Below are positions 53,400-61,656 of a DNA stretch of 64,000 bases, in pieces. Source of the DNA: Acidiphilium sp. (GTDB taxonomy: Bacteria > Pseudomonadota > Alphaproteobacteria > Acetobacterales > Acetobacteraceae); assembly GCA_028688905.1 (NCBI GenBank), contig JAQTXH010000003.1, positions 62,001 to 126,000 on the forward strand. The letters are read 5' to 3'. Position 1 is the stretch's first letter, and each line of letters opens with the position of its first letter. The notes beneath the pieces are model-generated. The model was not told the DNA's origin and made no database searches. It saw nothing but the letters and a program-made list of their open reading frames with translations. The position numbers and the translations under genes are program-made.

Positions 53400-53561
53400 C
53401 GCGGCGACCGCGCCCCGGCACCCGTGCGATAAGACACGTCACCTCCCGATAAGATTTGTCCGATAAAATCCGATAAAATTTGAGTGGATAATTCAGCGTC
53501 GGCAGGCGGGAAGCACCTTTTCTTGCCGATAAGTCAAGCCTAGATTGGAAGAAAGGAGATC

Positions 53562-54079
53562 GTGTCTTCCGCCATCCCGAACGCCCCGAACAGAACCGGA
53601 CCCAAGGCACCCAAATCTGGGTGCTGGCGGGATTCGTCGGGCTGACGCTGCTGGTGGCGGCTGTCGGCGGGTTGGCGGCCGTGCCCAATATCAAAACCTG
53701 GTACGCCATGCTGCCGCACCCCCCGGCCACCCCGCCGAACGAGGTCTTTGGCCCGGTGTGGACCGTTCTGTACCTCGCGATGGCGGTGGCCGCCTGGCGG
53801 GTCTGGCGTTGCGGCGATGTGCTGGGCGATCATCGGCGCGCGCTCACATTGTGGGGCTGGCAACTGGCGGCCAACGCGCTGTGGGCACCGGTATTTTTCG
53901 GGCTGCATCGGCCGGGGATTTCGATTCCCATCATTGTCGTCCTGGACAGTCTTGTCGTGTTCACGGCTTTGGCGTTTCGCCGGATCGACCGACTGGCGGC
54001 GCTGCTGCTGGTACCCTACCTCGCCTGGAGCTTGTTTGCGACCTATTTGACCGTGGGGTTCTGGTGGCTGAACCGATGA
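53562..54079 (+). CDS. TspO/MBR family protein, start region unclear (possible frameshift)
   Basis: The TspO domain is clear from GTG 53621 (152 residues): five membrane helices with VPNIKTWYAMLPHPPATPPNEVFGPVWTVLYLAMAVAAWRVW, LWGWQLAANALWAPVFFGLH and LAWSLFATYLTVGFWWLNR. The best ribosome site, AAGGAGATC before GTG 53562, opens a different frame (MSSAIPNAPNRTGP) that ends at 53642. A one-base change near 53600-53620 would join it to TspO. So either the translated start is GTG 53621 or the gene is frameshifted. TspO proteins bind porphyrins and tryptophan-derived ligands at the membrane. Confidence 0.75.
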
Positions 54080-54121
54080 TCGGCTAAACAAGCGCATCGA
54101 TATTGTAGGATTGTTTGAACC

Positions 54122-54745
54122 ATGCCATCCCCCCGTTCGATCCGGATTGCCGGTATTGTCGCCTTGATCGCCGGTTTCGCCGCTACGCCGCCCGCTTTCG
54201 CCCAAATGGCGGGGGGCGGTGGCATGGGCAGCCCGATGGGGATTCCCGGCCAGATGGGTGCCGGGCAGGGGCTGCACGCGCCCGAACAGACCCCCGATGT
54301 CGCGCCGCCCGCGCTGCCGGGTGCCACGGGCGTCGGCAACATCTCGGCCGGCCCCGTCACGACCGCGAATGAAGATCCGACCAAATTGCTGTTCTCCGCG
54401 ATCAATCATGGCGACTACACCCAGGCGCGCGCCGCGATCAGCCGGGGAGCCAATCTGGATGCCCGCAACGCGCTCGATGAAACCCCGATCGAACTGGCGG
54501 TGGAACTCAACCGCAACAACATTATCTTCATGCTGCTCTCGGTCCGCGCCGAGGAAGGCCCCAGCGGCCAACCAGCACCGGGAGCGGCGATTGTGCCGGT
54601 GTCGCAGGGCGTCGGTCGCATTCATCATCCTGCCGTCACCCTGCACACGCGCCAAACGGCGGCGCGGCCTGCCCCGGCTTTGCCCGATGAGCCGGGCGTG
54701 CCCAACCCGGCCGCCGGTTTTCTGGGGTTCGGCGGCCATTCCTGA
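54122..54745 (+). CDS. Secreted ankyrin-repeat protein
   Basis: 207 residues with a signal peptide ending PPAFAQM. A Gly/Met/Pro-rich linker follows (about 28-75). Ankyrin-like helices are visible: DPTKLLFSAINHGDYTQARAAISRGANLDARNALDETPIELAVELNRNNIIFMLLSVRA. The C-terminal part is low-complexity, Pro/Ala-rich. Probably a periplasmic scaffold protein. It follows the TspO gene by 42 bp. The call is by fold; the partner is unknown. Confidence 0.78.
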   Translation: MPSPRSIRIAGIVALIAGFAATPPAFAQMAGGGGMGSPMGIPGQMGAGQGLHAPEQTPDVAPPALPGATGVGNISAGPVTTANEDPTKLLFSAINHGDYTQARAAISRGANLDARNALDETPIELAVELNRNNIIFMLLSVRAEEGPSGQPAPGAAIVPVSQGVGRIHHPAVTLHTRQTAARPAPALPDEPGVPNPAAGFLGFGGHS

Positions 54746-54878
54746 AACGACCCCGATCACAATTGGCCTCCTGGTGAATTTCGGCTAGTCTCACCGCAAG
54801 CAGAACGATGCATCAATGCATCAGGCACCGATGCTCGCTGCGACGGCTCGTGCTGAACCAATCATTCGGGGGGATATA

Positions 54879-55430
54879 ATGAAACTCGCTAATCCGGCTC
54901 CACTGGGGCTGTTCGGTTTCGCGCTCACCACTTGGCTTTTGTCCATGATCAACGCCGGCTTACTGCCACCGGCCGGCATGGGCATGGTTCTGGCCATGGC
55001 ATTCGCCTTTGGCGGGATGGCGCAGTTCGTCGCCGGCATGATGGAAATGGCTACCGGCAACACGTTCGGCTTCGTGGCGTTTTGTTCCTATGCCGCCTTC
55101 TGGTGGAGCTTTGCGCTGTTTGCCGGGTTTTTTGCCAAAGGTGTACCCGGTGCCATGGTCGGCTGGTATCTGCTGATCTGGGGTGCCTTCACTTTCGCGA
55201 TGTTCATCGGCACTCTGGCGCTCAACCGCGCTTTGCAACTGATCTTTGCGGCGCTGGTTGTAACGTTTCTGCTCCTGGGACTCTCGCCGTTGCTGGAAAA
55301 CCCGCAGCTCACGGTCTTCGGCGGCTACTTCGGGCTCTTGACGGCAGTGTTCGCGTTTTATCTGGGTGCCGCCGACGTCATCAACGCCGCCCACGGCAAA
55401 ACGCTGCTGCCGATCGGCGCACAGGCCTGA
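54879..55430 (+). CDS. satP: Acetate/succinate transporter (SatP/YaaH/GPR1 family)
   Basis: 183 residues from ATG 54879, preceded by GGGGGGA. The family signature NPAPLGLFGFALTTWLLSM is at residues 5-23, then FGGMAQFVAGMMEMATGNTFGFVAFCSYAAFWWSFA, with six membrane helices overall. SatP-type proteins carry acetate and succinate, driven by protons or as acetate channels. This fits an acetic-acid or acidophile lifestyle. It is transcribed alone, upstream of a spacer with a 15-bp triple repeat. Confidence 0.93.
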   Translation: MKLANPAPLGLFGFALTTWLLSMINAGLLPPAGMGMVLAMAFAFGGMAQFVAGMMEMATGNTFGFVAFCSYAAFWWSFALFAGFFAKGVPGAMVGWYLLIWGAFTFAMFIGTLALNRALQLIFAALVVTFLLLGLSPLLENPQLTVFGGYFGLLTAVFAFYLGAADVINAAHGKTLLPIGAQA

Positions 55431-55490
55431 TTTTCACGGATGTTTCAAACAATCGGCCAGCCCGTCAGGCTGGCCGATACGTTACATTGC

Positions 55491-55535
55491 AGGGTCGATC
55501 GGGGCAGGGTCGATCGGGGCAGGGTCGATCGGGGC
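55491..55535. repeat. Tandem repeat, 15 bp x 3
   Basis: AGGGTCGATCGGGGC occurs three times in succession between the acetate transporter and the DUF3309-like gene. Confidence 0.9.
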
Positions 55536-55544
55536 GGCGTGATG

Positions 55545-55697
55545 TCAGATGATCAGCAAGATCAGCACAATCAAAATCACCAACCCCAGGCCACCGCCAT
55601 AATAAAGCCCGTGCGCGCCGATGAACAAGCCGCCGTGCAGACCGAAGCCGCCGCCCAGTACCAATAAGATGAGAATGATAATCAGCAACGCGCGCAT
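55545..55697 (-). CDS. DUF3309-like small membrane protein (50 aa)
   Basis: 50 residues: MRALLIIILILLVLGGGFGL, a short Gly/His/Tyr turn (HGGLFIGAHGLYYGGG), and a second helix (LGLVILIVLILLII). Same two-helix layout as the gene at 29882. Start ATG 55697 has AACTTATC upstream (a weak ribosome site). The interspersed repeat B lies immediately upstream. Function unknown. Confidence 0.7.
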   Translation of the reverse strand: MRALLIIILILLVLGGGFGLHGGLFIGAHGLYYGGGLGLVILIVLILLII

Positions 55698-55734
55698 GAT
55701 AAGTTCCGTTCACATGTCTTCGATTAAAGCAATA

Positions 55735-55817
55735 TTGCTTGAGGTTGACGTTTTTGCGGCAACCTGATCGGTGAAATTGTTCACAAAATTAGAGACCGAC
55801 CCTGTTCGTCCTTAAAC
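55735..55817 (+). repeat. Interspersed repeat, copy B (about 83 bp)
   Basis: Aligns end to end with copy A at 19745, with substitutions and one deletion. Long shared blocks include GGTTGACG, TTGCGGCAACC and GTTCGTCCTTAAA versus GTTCATCCTTAAA. Not inside any gene. Confidence 0.75.
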
Positions 55818-56052
55818 GATCGCGCTCTAAAATGTGATCGTGAACATCGGATTTCCAGTAGCTCCGCTGCAATGAACCGCTGGCCCGCGCCGCGCCGCCG
55901 GAATGCGCGCCCGCCGGGGCATGGCATGGCATGGCATTGGCGCGGCCGCGTGCTTAGGCTATAATACAGCCTTGCGCTTGCGGGTATTGCGGGTTGGCCC
56001 AACCATCCCGATGTCCGGACAGCACTTTTCCCACAGAGGAAGGATCAGGATA

Positions 56053-56277
56053 ATGGGTGGATTGAGCATTTGGCATTGGCTGATCGTTTTGGCGGTCGTG
56101 CTGATCCTGTTCGGCTCAGGGCGCATCGGCAATTTGATGGGCGAGCTAGGCAAGGGGCTGAAATCCTTCAAGAATAACCTGTCCGACGATCAACCGAAGG
56201 ACGCGTCGATGCTGGAGCAGCACGTTGTGCCGCCGCCGGTTCGCGCGAATTCGACCACCGATCGCACCAACGTCTGA
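56053..56277 (+). CDS. tatA: Twin-arginine translocase TatA, first copy
   Basis: 74 residues: [36 protein letters not shown]. This is the TatA layout of an N-terminal membrane helix, FG hinge and amphipathic helix, with a short hydrophilic tail. It forms the protein-conducting oligomer of the Tat system. A second, closely related gene follows at 56287; tatB and tatC are not present here. GGATCAGGATA precedes the start. Confidence 0.88.
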   Translation: MGGLSIWHWLIVLAVVLILFGSGRIGNLMGELGKGLKSFKNNLSDDQPKDASMLEQHVVPPPVRANSTTDRTNV

Positions 56278-56286
56278 GGTAAAGCC

Positions 56287-56565
56287 ATGGGATTCGACTC
56301 ACCAATCCATTGGATCATCGTCATCGGCGTCGTCGCCTTGCTGTTCGGCGGCTCGCGCGTTGGCAATCTGATGGGCGAACTCGGCAAGGGCATCAAGGCG
56401 TTCAAACAAAACGTGTCCGATCCCGATCCTGCCAAAACGCCACAACCGGTCACCCCTCCGCCGCCGCAAGTGCAGGCCCGCATGGCGGATATCGCGCCCC
56501 CGGCCGACACAGTGGTCCGCCAGCCTGAGCCGGTGCATGGGTCCGATCCTGCTCCGCGATCCTGA
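56287..56565 (+). CDS. Twin-arginine translocase TatA, second copy
   Basis: 92 residues: [41 protein letters not shown], followed by a longer Pro/Gln/Val-rich tail than the first copy. The two share [10 protein letters not shown] and the hinge, so a tandem duplication is evident. Only 9 bp separate the genes. It is followed closely by mtnB. It may be a specialised TatA (or TatE/B-like) partner. Confidence 0.85.
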   Translation: MGFDSPIHWIIVIGVVALLFGGSRVGNLMGELGKGIKAFKQNVSDPDPAKTPQPVTPPPPQVQARMADIAPPADTVVRQPEPVHGSDPAPRS

Positions 56566-56581
56566 CCCGGTGGCGTCCCAC

Positions 56582-57190
56582 ATGAGCGCCACCTTGGCGC
56601 AGGCGACGCACGACCTCATCGCAGCCGGCGCACGGATGGATGCGCAGTGCTGGGTGCCGGCGTCATCGGGCAATCTGTCGGTCCGGCTCGACGACTCCCG
56701 GATCGCGATCACCCGCAGCGGGGTTCACAAGGGAAGGCTGGTGGCGCGCGATATCATCACGGTCGAGTACAACGGCATCGCGCATCACGCAGGCGACAAG
56801 CCCAGCGCGGAAACCCTGTTGCACTGCCAGCTTTACCAACACTTCCCCACGATCGGTGCCGTGTTGCACGGCCATTCGGTCGCGGCCACCGTGCTCTCGC
56901 TGATGACACATGAAGATACGCTGATCGTTCAGGACTACGAAATTCTCAAGGCGTTTCCCGGCATCACGACCCACCAGACCGTCGCCCGGGTGCCGATTTT
57001 CGACAATGATCAGGACATCGCCCGCCTTGCGCGCGCCATCGCCCCTGCTTTGGCGGTTTCACCGATCGGCTACATCATCCGGGGTCATGGGGTCTACGCC
57101 TGGGGGCCGGATGTGGAGCGTTGTTTCTGGCGGCTTGAAGCGCTTGAATTCCTGCTATCCTGCGAATGCGAACGGAGACGGATGCGATGA
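56582..57190 (+). CDS. mtnB: Methylthioribulose-1-phosphate dehydratase
   Basis: 202 residues from ATG 56582 (in-frame start 56537 would overlap tatA). Class II aldolase fold with GARMDAQCWVPASSGNLSVR, ITRSGVHKGRLVARDIITV, LHCQLYQHFPTIGAVLHGHSVAAT and IRGHGVYAWG; the HGH and distal histidine form the zinc site. It dehydrates methylthioribulose-1-phosphate in methionine salvage. Operon with mtnD and mtnC fixes the identity. The mtnB/mtnD junction is an ATGA overlap. Confidence 0.93.
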   Translation: MSATLAQATHDLIAAGARMDAQCWVPASSGNLSVRLDDSRIAITRSGVHKGRLVARDIITVEYNGIAHHAGDKPSAETLLHCQLYQHFPTIGAVLHGHSVAATVLSLMTHEDTLIVQDYEILKAFPGITTHQTVARVPIFDNDQDIARLARAIAPALAVSPIGYIIRGHGVYAWGPDVERCFWRLEALEFLLSCECERRRMR

Positions 57191-57726
57191 GCAGCCTGCG
57201 GATTTACGACGACAATGCCCCCGGCGCGCCGATGCTCGATACTAAAAACCCCACCATCATCGCCGAACAACTCGATGCCATCGGCGTGCGGTTCGAGCGC
57301 CGGGATAGCCCGGTGATCATCGCCGCCGATGCGCGAGCGGACGCGATTCTCGAAGCCTATCGTCCCTATCTCGATAAATTGATGGGCGAAACCGGGGCTG
57401 GTTCGGCCGATGTGATCAAAATGACCCCCGATCACCCGCAGGCGGCCGCCCTTCGCGCAAAATTTCTCAACGAGCACAGCCACACCGAAGACGAGATACG
57501 GTTTTTTGTCAGCGGTGCCGGCCATTTCGTCATGCACACCGGCGATCGGATCTATGACGCGCTGTGTACCAAGGGCGACCTGATCTCGGTGCCCGCCAAC
57601 ATCAAACATTGGTTCGATGCTGGTGAAACTCCCGATTTCATCGCGCTCCGCATCTTTACCGATCAATCGGGCTGGGTCGCGCATTTCACCGGCGATGCGA
57701 TCAGCGCCCGATTTCCTGTCACCTGA
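57187..57726 (+). CDS. mtnD: Acireductone dioxygenase
   Basis: 179 residues of the cupin-fold ARD family. Metal ligands are His97, His99 and Glu103 in NEHSHTEDEIRFFVSG, and His141 in NIKHWFDAG. It oxidises acireductone to the keto-acid precursor of methionine (Fe form). It begins inside the mtnB stop and is followed after 7 bp by mtnC. Confidence 0.95.
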   Translation: MSSLRIYDDNAPGAPMLDTKNPTIIAEQLDAIGVRFERRDSPVIIAADARADAILEAYRPYLDKLMGETGAGSADVIKMTPDHPQAAALRAKFLNEHSHTEDEIRFFVSGAGHFVMHTGDRIYDALCTKGDLISVPANIKHWFDAGETPDFIALRIFTDQSGWVAHFTGDAISARFPVT

Positions 57727-57733
57727 CCGGCGC

Positions 57734-58441
57734 ATGGCCGATCAGCCACAGCCACCCGCCATCGTGCTGCTCGATATCGAGGGCACGATTGCCCCGATCA
57801 GCTTCGTCCATGATGTGTTGTTTCCCTACGTGCGCGCTCGCCTTGGCGGCTTCATAGCGGCCAACGCGACCGATCCCGAGATTGCCCAGGCCCTGGCCGA
57901 TCTCGACCAGATCACCCCTGGCGCGGCACCGGTGCAGACCCTGCATGCTTTGATGGACCGCGACGCTAAAATCGGCCCACTGAAACTGATCCAGGGCCGT
58001 ATCTGGGCGCAAGGCTTCGCCGATGGCGCGTTGACCAGCCGGTTCTACCCTGATGTGGCACCCGCGCTCCGCGCCTGGCACAACGACAATGTCGGTCTCG
58101 CAGTCTATTCCTCCGGTTCCGAACAAGCGCAGCGCCTGCTGTTCGGCCACGCGCCGGAGGGCGATCTGACGGGCCTGATCACCGGGTTTTTCGACACCAG
58201 GGTCGGTGGCAAGCGCGAACCGGTGAGTTATGCCGTCGTCGCCCATAGCCTCGCCACGTCGCCGGCCCGGATTTTGTTTTTGTCCGATATCGAGGCTGAA
58301 CTCACCGCCGCCGCCGCTGCCGGCCTTGCGGTCTGCCAGCTGGTCCGGCCGCAGGACGGCACGATCGCCTCGGCACTCTACCCTTATGCCGAGGATTTGG
58401 CCGGCGTCGCCCGCCGGTTCGGCCTATCTCAGCCGCAATAA
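57734..58441 (+). CDS. mtnC: Enolase-phosphatase E1
   Basis: 235 residues from ATG 57734. HAD-superfamily motifs are IVLLDIEGTIAPISFV (motif I with the Asp nucleophile and a DxE variant typical of MtnC), VYSSGSEQAQRLLF (motif II) and ILFLSDIEAELTAA (motif III/IV). It converts 2,3-diketo-5-methylthio-1-phosphopentane to acireductone. Third gene of the methionine salvage set; mtnA and mtnK are not in the window. Confidence 0.95.
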   Translation: MADQPQPPAIVLLDIEGTIAPISFVHDVLFPYVRARLGGFIAANATDPEIAQALADLDQITPGAAPVQTLHALMDRDAKIGPLKLIQGRIWAQGFADGALTSRFYPDVAPALRAWHNDNVGLAVYSSGSEQAQRLLFGHAPEGDLTGLITGFFDTRVGGKREPVSYAVVAHSLATSPARILFLSDIEAELTAAAAAGLAVCQLVRPQDGTIASALYPYAEDLAGVARRFGLSQPQ

Positions 58442-58453
58442 CGGAGTCTCCCG

Positions 58454-59980
58454 ATGGCTAAACTGGATCGCTGGACGGCAAAGGTTCCCGCTCGTCTGAA
58501 AACCGATCCGTGGCGCGCCTTTGCCCTCGGGTTGCTGGCGACCCTCGCCCTGCCGCCGTTTTTTCTGCTGCCGCTGCTGTGGGTCGTGGTACCCGGCCTG
58601 TTGAAAGTCCTCACCCGTGCCGGTAGCTGGCGGCGGGCCATCTGGATCGGCTGGTGCTTCGGCTTCGGCTTCAATCTGCTCGGCCTGTTCTGGGTCACCG
58701 AACCGATTCTGATCATGGCCCGCGAGTTCTGGTGGGCGGTCCCGCTCGCCGCCCCCGGCCTCGCCGCCGCCACCGCCTGCTACCTGATGCTGCCCGCCAT
58801 CGCGACATACTGGATCCACCCGCGCAACCGCTACGCCGTGGCGGCGGCGGTATTCGTGTTCGCCGGCACCATGGTGATGGCCAATCTTGCCCAGCAATTC
58901 CTGTTCACCGGATTTCCATGGAATTTCTGGGGGGCGGACTGGGCCATTCCCGGCAAGATCGGCGTGGTCATGATGCAGCCCGCCGCCCTGGGTGGTATTT
59001 TCCTGCTGACCTGGCTCACCATTGTCGCCGCCGGTCTGCCGCTATTGGGCCGGCGCGGCTGGGTCGGCAGCGCCGCAATGCTCTCCTGCTGGGCGCTGTT
59101 CGGCATTATCCGCACGAATGGCGGGCCGGTGGCGGACCATAAGGTGACGGTCGCGATGATCCAGCCGGATTTCGCGGTGCCGGGCAGTTTCACCCAGCCC
59201 GCCTTGCAGGCACGATGGCAGCGCGATCTGGCGATGACACAGCAAGCGATGAACGCCGCGGGCCCTGGCCCGAAAATCATCGTCTGGCCGGAAACCGCCA
59301 GCCCTGCCTTGTTGCAAACCGACGCGACGGCGCGTGCCGCGATCGCCTCGATCACCGGCGACACCCCAGTGCTCGCCGGCTCGTTCCGCTATGGCCGCAC
59401 CGGCAAGGTTTATAACTCCCTCGTCGCGGTCGATGGGCCTGGTCCTGCGGTCGCCTGGTACGACAAATGGAAGCTGGTACCGTTCGGGGAATACACTCCG
59501 AAATGGATCCCGATCAAAATCACCCCCGGTGGCGGATTTGCCCCTGGCCCTGGTCCGCGTACCCTGCATGTGCCCGGCATGCCTTCGGTCGGCCCGCTGA
59601 TTTGCTATGAGTCGATCTTTTCAGGGGAAATCGTCGACAAGGCAGATCGCCCGGCCTGGCTGCTCAACATCAGCGACAACGCCTGGTTCGGCGACACCAC
59701 CGGCCCGCGTCAAGATTTCGCGACCACCCGTCTGCGGGCCGTCGAGGAAGGTTTGCCGCTGGTCATCGACACCAACTCCGGCATCTCGGCGGTGATCGGC
59801 CCGCACGGCACGGTACGCGCCAGCCTCGGCCTCGATCGGAGCGGGATTCTGGCGCATCGCCTTCCGATTGCATTACCGGCCACGCCTTATGCCAAATTCG
59901 GTCTGACAACCGCGGGGATCACCGGCTTCTATTCGCTCGCTGCCGCCGTAATTCTGCTGATCATATCGGTAACGCCGTAA
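58454..59980 (+). CDS. lnt: Apolipoprotein N-acyltransferase
   Basis: 508 residues. Six N-terminal membrane helices (about 20-215) are followed by the nitrilase domain with VWPETASPALL (Glu280), WYDKWKLVPFGEYTP (Lys338) and LICYESIFSG (Cys384), the Lnt catalytic triad. A C-terminal membrane helix ends the protein. It N-acylates lipoproteins such as the pair at 43447-44408. It begins 12 bp after mtnC, so it may be co-transcribed with the mtn genes. Confidence 0.95.
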   Translation: MAKLDRWTAKVPARLKTDPWRAFALGLLATLALPPFFLLPLLWVVVPGLLKVLTRAGSWRRAIWIGWCFGFGFNLLGLFWVTEPILIMAREFWWAVPLAAPGLAAATACYLMLPAIATYWIHPRNRYAVAAAVFVFAGTMVMANLAQQFLFTGFPWNFWGADWAIPGKIGVVMMQPAALGGIFLLTWLTIVAAGLPLLGRRGWVGSAAMLSCWALFGIIRTNGGPVADHKVTVAMIQPDFAVPGSFTQPALQARWQRDLAMTQQAMNAAGPGPKIIVWPETASPALLQTDATARAAIASITGDTPVLAGSFRYGRTGKVYNSLVAVDGPGPAVAWYDKWKLVPFGEYTPKWIPIKITPGGGFAPGPGPRTLHVPGMPSVGPLICYESIFSGEIVDKADRPAWLLNISDNAWFGDTTGPRQDFATTRLRAVEEGLPLVIDTNSGISAVIGPHGTVRASLGLDRSGILAHRLPIALPATPYAKFGLTTAGITGFYSLAAAVILLIISVTP

Positions 59981-60306
59981 GTTAGCGATTGTTGAATATG
60001 TCGTCTTAAAATTGGTTCCTACTTGTGAAATTTAGAGAGGGGTGCTACTCGAAACAATGTAGATCATGCTTACCAAAGGGACCTTCGGCAGAACCGACCA
60101 CGAAATAATCAATTCAAAATCAATATATAGACACATAGAAGAATTTTGTTGATAACGATACGATACCCGTTAGTTGATCGGTCCCGGAATGGCCAGTCCG
60201 AAGTATTTGGGCAAGGTTCGTTGGACATAGGAAACGTGATATGGTTTTGGTTCAGAACGAACACTGCATCAGTGCCTGGAACAATCCAACGCACCGGGGG
60301 CCAGAT
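59981..60306. other. Intergenic region upstream of XRE regulator
   Basis: About 326 bp, AT-richer than the flanks (for example AATCAATATATAGACAC near 60120). I see no gene or hairpin of note; a promoter for the XRE gene is likely. Confidence 0.4.
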
Positions 60307-60792
60307 ATGACAATGGTGGCAAAAGATATGACCGAACGCAGCGAACGAGATGGCCGGCCCAGCCCGATCGATGTTCACGTTGGCTCGCGCGTCCGTCTAC
60401 GCCGCACCCTGCTCGGCATGTCGCAGGAAAAACTCGGCGACGCCTTGGGCCTCACCTTCCAGCAGGTGCAAAAATACGAGCGCGGCGTCAACCGGGTCGG
60501 GGCCTCCCGCCTGTTCGACATTTCGCGCGTGCTCGATGTGCCGATCAGCTTTTTCTTCGATGATATGCCCGAAGGGATGGATGCCACCCCGATGTCCGGG
60601 CCGCGCGGTCGCAGCCACGGTTTTGCCGAGGCGCAGGAACCATTCGGCGTCGGCCTCGATGACCACATGACCAAGCGCGAAACTCTCGAACTTGTCCGCG
60701 CCTATTACCGGATTGCCGAACCCAATGTGCGCAAGCGGATGTTCGACCTCATCAAGTCGCTGGCACCGTCGGATACGTTTCCCTCGGAATAA
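60307..60792 (+). CDS. XRE-family transcriptional regulator
   Basis: 161 residues from ATG 60307, preceded by CCGGGGGC. A longer frame begins at 60241. The helix-turn-helix is GSRVRLRRTLLGMSQEKLGDALGLTFQQVQKYERGVNRVGASRLFDISRVLDVPISFFFDDMP, about residues 20-84. The C-terminal domain (YYRIAEPNVRKRMFDLIKSL) is typical of the SinR-like alphaproteobacterial family that follows lnt. Conserved place after lnt supports the call; target genes are unknown. Confidence 0.88.
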   Translation: MTMVAKDMTERSERDGRPSPIDVHVGSRVRLRRTLLGMSQEKLGDALGLTFQQVQKYERGVNRVGASRLFDISRVLDVPISFFFDDMPEGMDATPMSGPRGRSHGFAEAQEPFGVGLDDHMTKRETLELVRAYYRIAEPNVRKRMFDLIKSLAPSDTFPSE

Positions 60793-60804
60793 ACCGGTCT
60801 TGCG

Positions 60805-60880
60805 CTTGTGAAGGCTAATTAAACGCATTGCGCGCCTTGTGAAGGCCAAGAAAACGCATTGCGCGCCTTGTGAAGGCGCG
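60805..60880. repeat. Tandem repeat, 31 bp x 2.5
   Basis: Unit starting CTTGTGAAGGC and ending AAACGCATTGCGCGC occurs at 60805, 60836 and partly at 60867, just before the rpe start at 60904. It fills most of the 111-bp gap. Confidence 0.88.
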
Positions 60881-60903
60881 ACCCAGTTCGCTACAAGCAA
60901 ACG

Positions 60904-61575
60904 ATGAGGGAAGTGCCCGAACCAACGCTCGTCATCGCACCCAGCCTGCTCGCCGCCGATTTCGGTCGGTTGAACGATGAAGTTGCCGCAATCGAGCGGG
61001 CAGGGGGGAACTGGTTGCATCTCGACGTGATGGACGGCCATTTCGTCCCGAATATCAGCTTCGGACCACTGGTGATCAAGGCCTTGCGTCGGCACAGCAA
61101 CCTCATCTTCGACCTGCATCTGATGATCGCCCCGGTCGATGCCTATCTGGCCGATTTCGCCGCCGCCGGGGCTGATCACATCACCATCCACGCCGAAGCC
61201 GGCCCGCATCTGCATCGTTCGTTGCAAGCGATCCGCGCCTTGGGCAAGAAAGCCGGAGTCGCGATCAACCCGGCCACCCCGATCGATGCGGTGGCCCACG
61301 TGCTCGACCTGATCGACATCATCAACGTCATGACGGTTAACCCTGGCTTCGGTGGCCAGAAATTCCTCACCAGCCAGCTTCCAAAAATCGCGGCCCTCCG
61401 CCGGATGGTTCAGGCGAGCGGTCGCGCCATCCATATCGAAGCCGATGGCGGGGTCGATGCCGCAACCGCCCCTGCCGCCATTGCCGCCGGGGCCGATGTT
61501 TTAATCGCCGGAAGCGCCATTTTTGGCAAACCGGACTACGCCGCCGCCATCGCCGCGCTGAAACCCGGCCCATGA
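60904..61575 (+). CDS. rpe: Ribulose-phosphate 3-epimerase
   Basis: 223 residues with a TIM-barrel pattern. Family signatures are [89 protein letters not shown] and [30 protein letters not shown]. The metal-binding His, Asp and catalytic Asp are in place. It interconverts ribulose- and xylulose-5-phosphate in the pentose-phosphate pathway. Its 5' flank is a tandem repeat without an obvious promoter, so it may be read through from the XRE gene. Confidence 0.97.
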   Translation: MREVPEPTLVIAPSLLAADFGRLNDEVAAIERAGGNWLHLDVMDGHFVPNISFGPLVIKALRRHSNLIFDLHLMIAPVDAYLADFAAAGADHITIHAEAGPHLHRSLQAIRALGKKAGVAINPATPIDAVAHVLDLIDIINVMTVNPGFGGQKFLTSQLPKIAALRRMVQASGRAIHIEADGGVDAATAPAAIAAGADVLIAGSAIFGKPDYAAAIAALKPGP

Positions 61576-61626
61576 GCGGAGGCGAGCTTATACATAAGCC
61601 GAGGCGAGCCTATGTCCTGCGCGAAC

Positions 61627-61656
61627 GCGAGAATACTTTATGCGAGGGTACTTTAT
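61627..61656. repeat. Tandem duplication, 15 bp x 2 (imperfect)
   Basis: GCGAGAATACTTTAT and GCGAGGGTACTTTAT are adjacent. The second copy overlaps the ATG of the heparinase-family gene, and provides the GAGGG ribosome site. Confidence 0.75.

Noticed and set aside
13563-61656. CRISPR array from the repeated 12-18 bp units
   Set aside because: The units are directly adjacent without spacers and differ from place to place; no cas genes are present.
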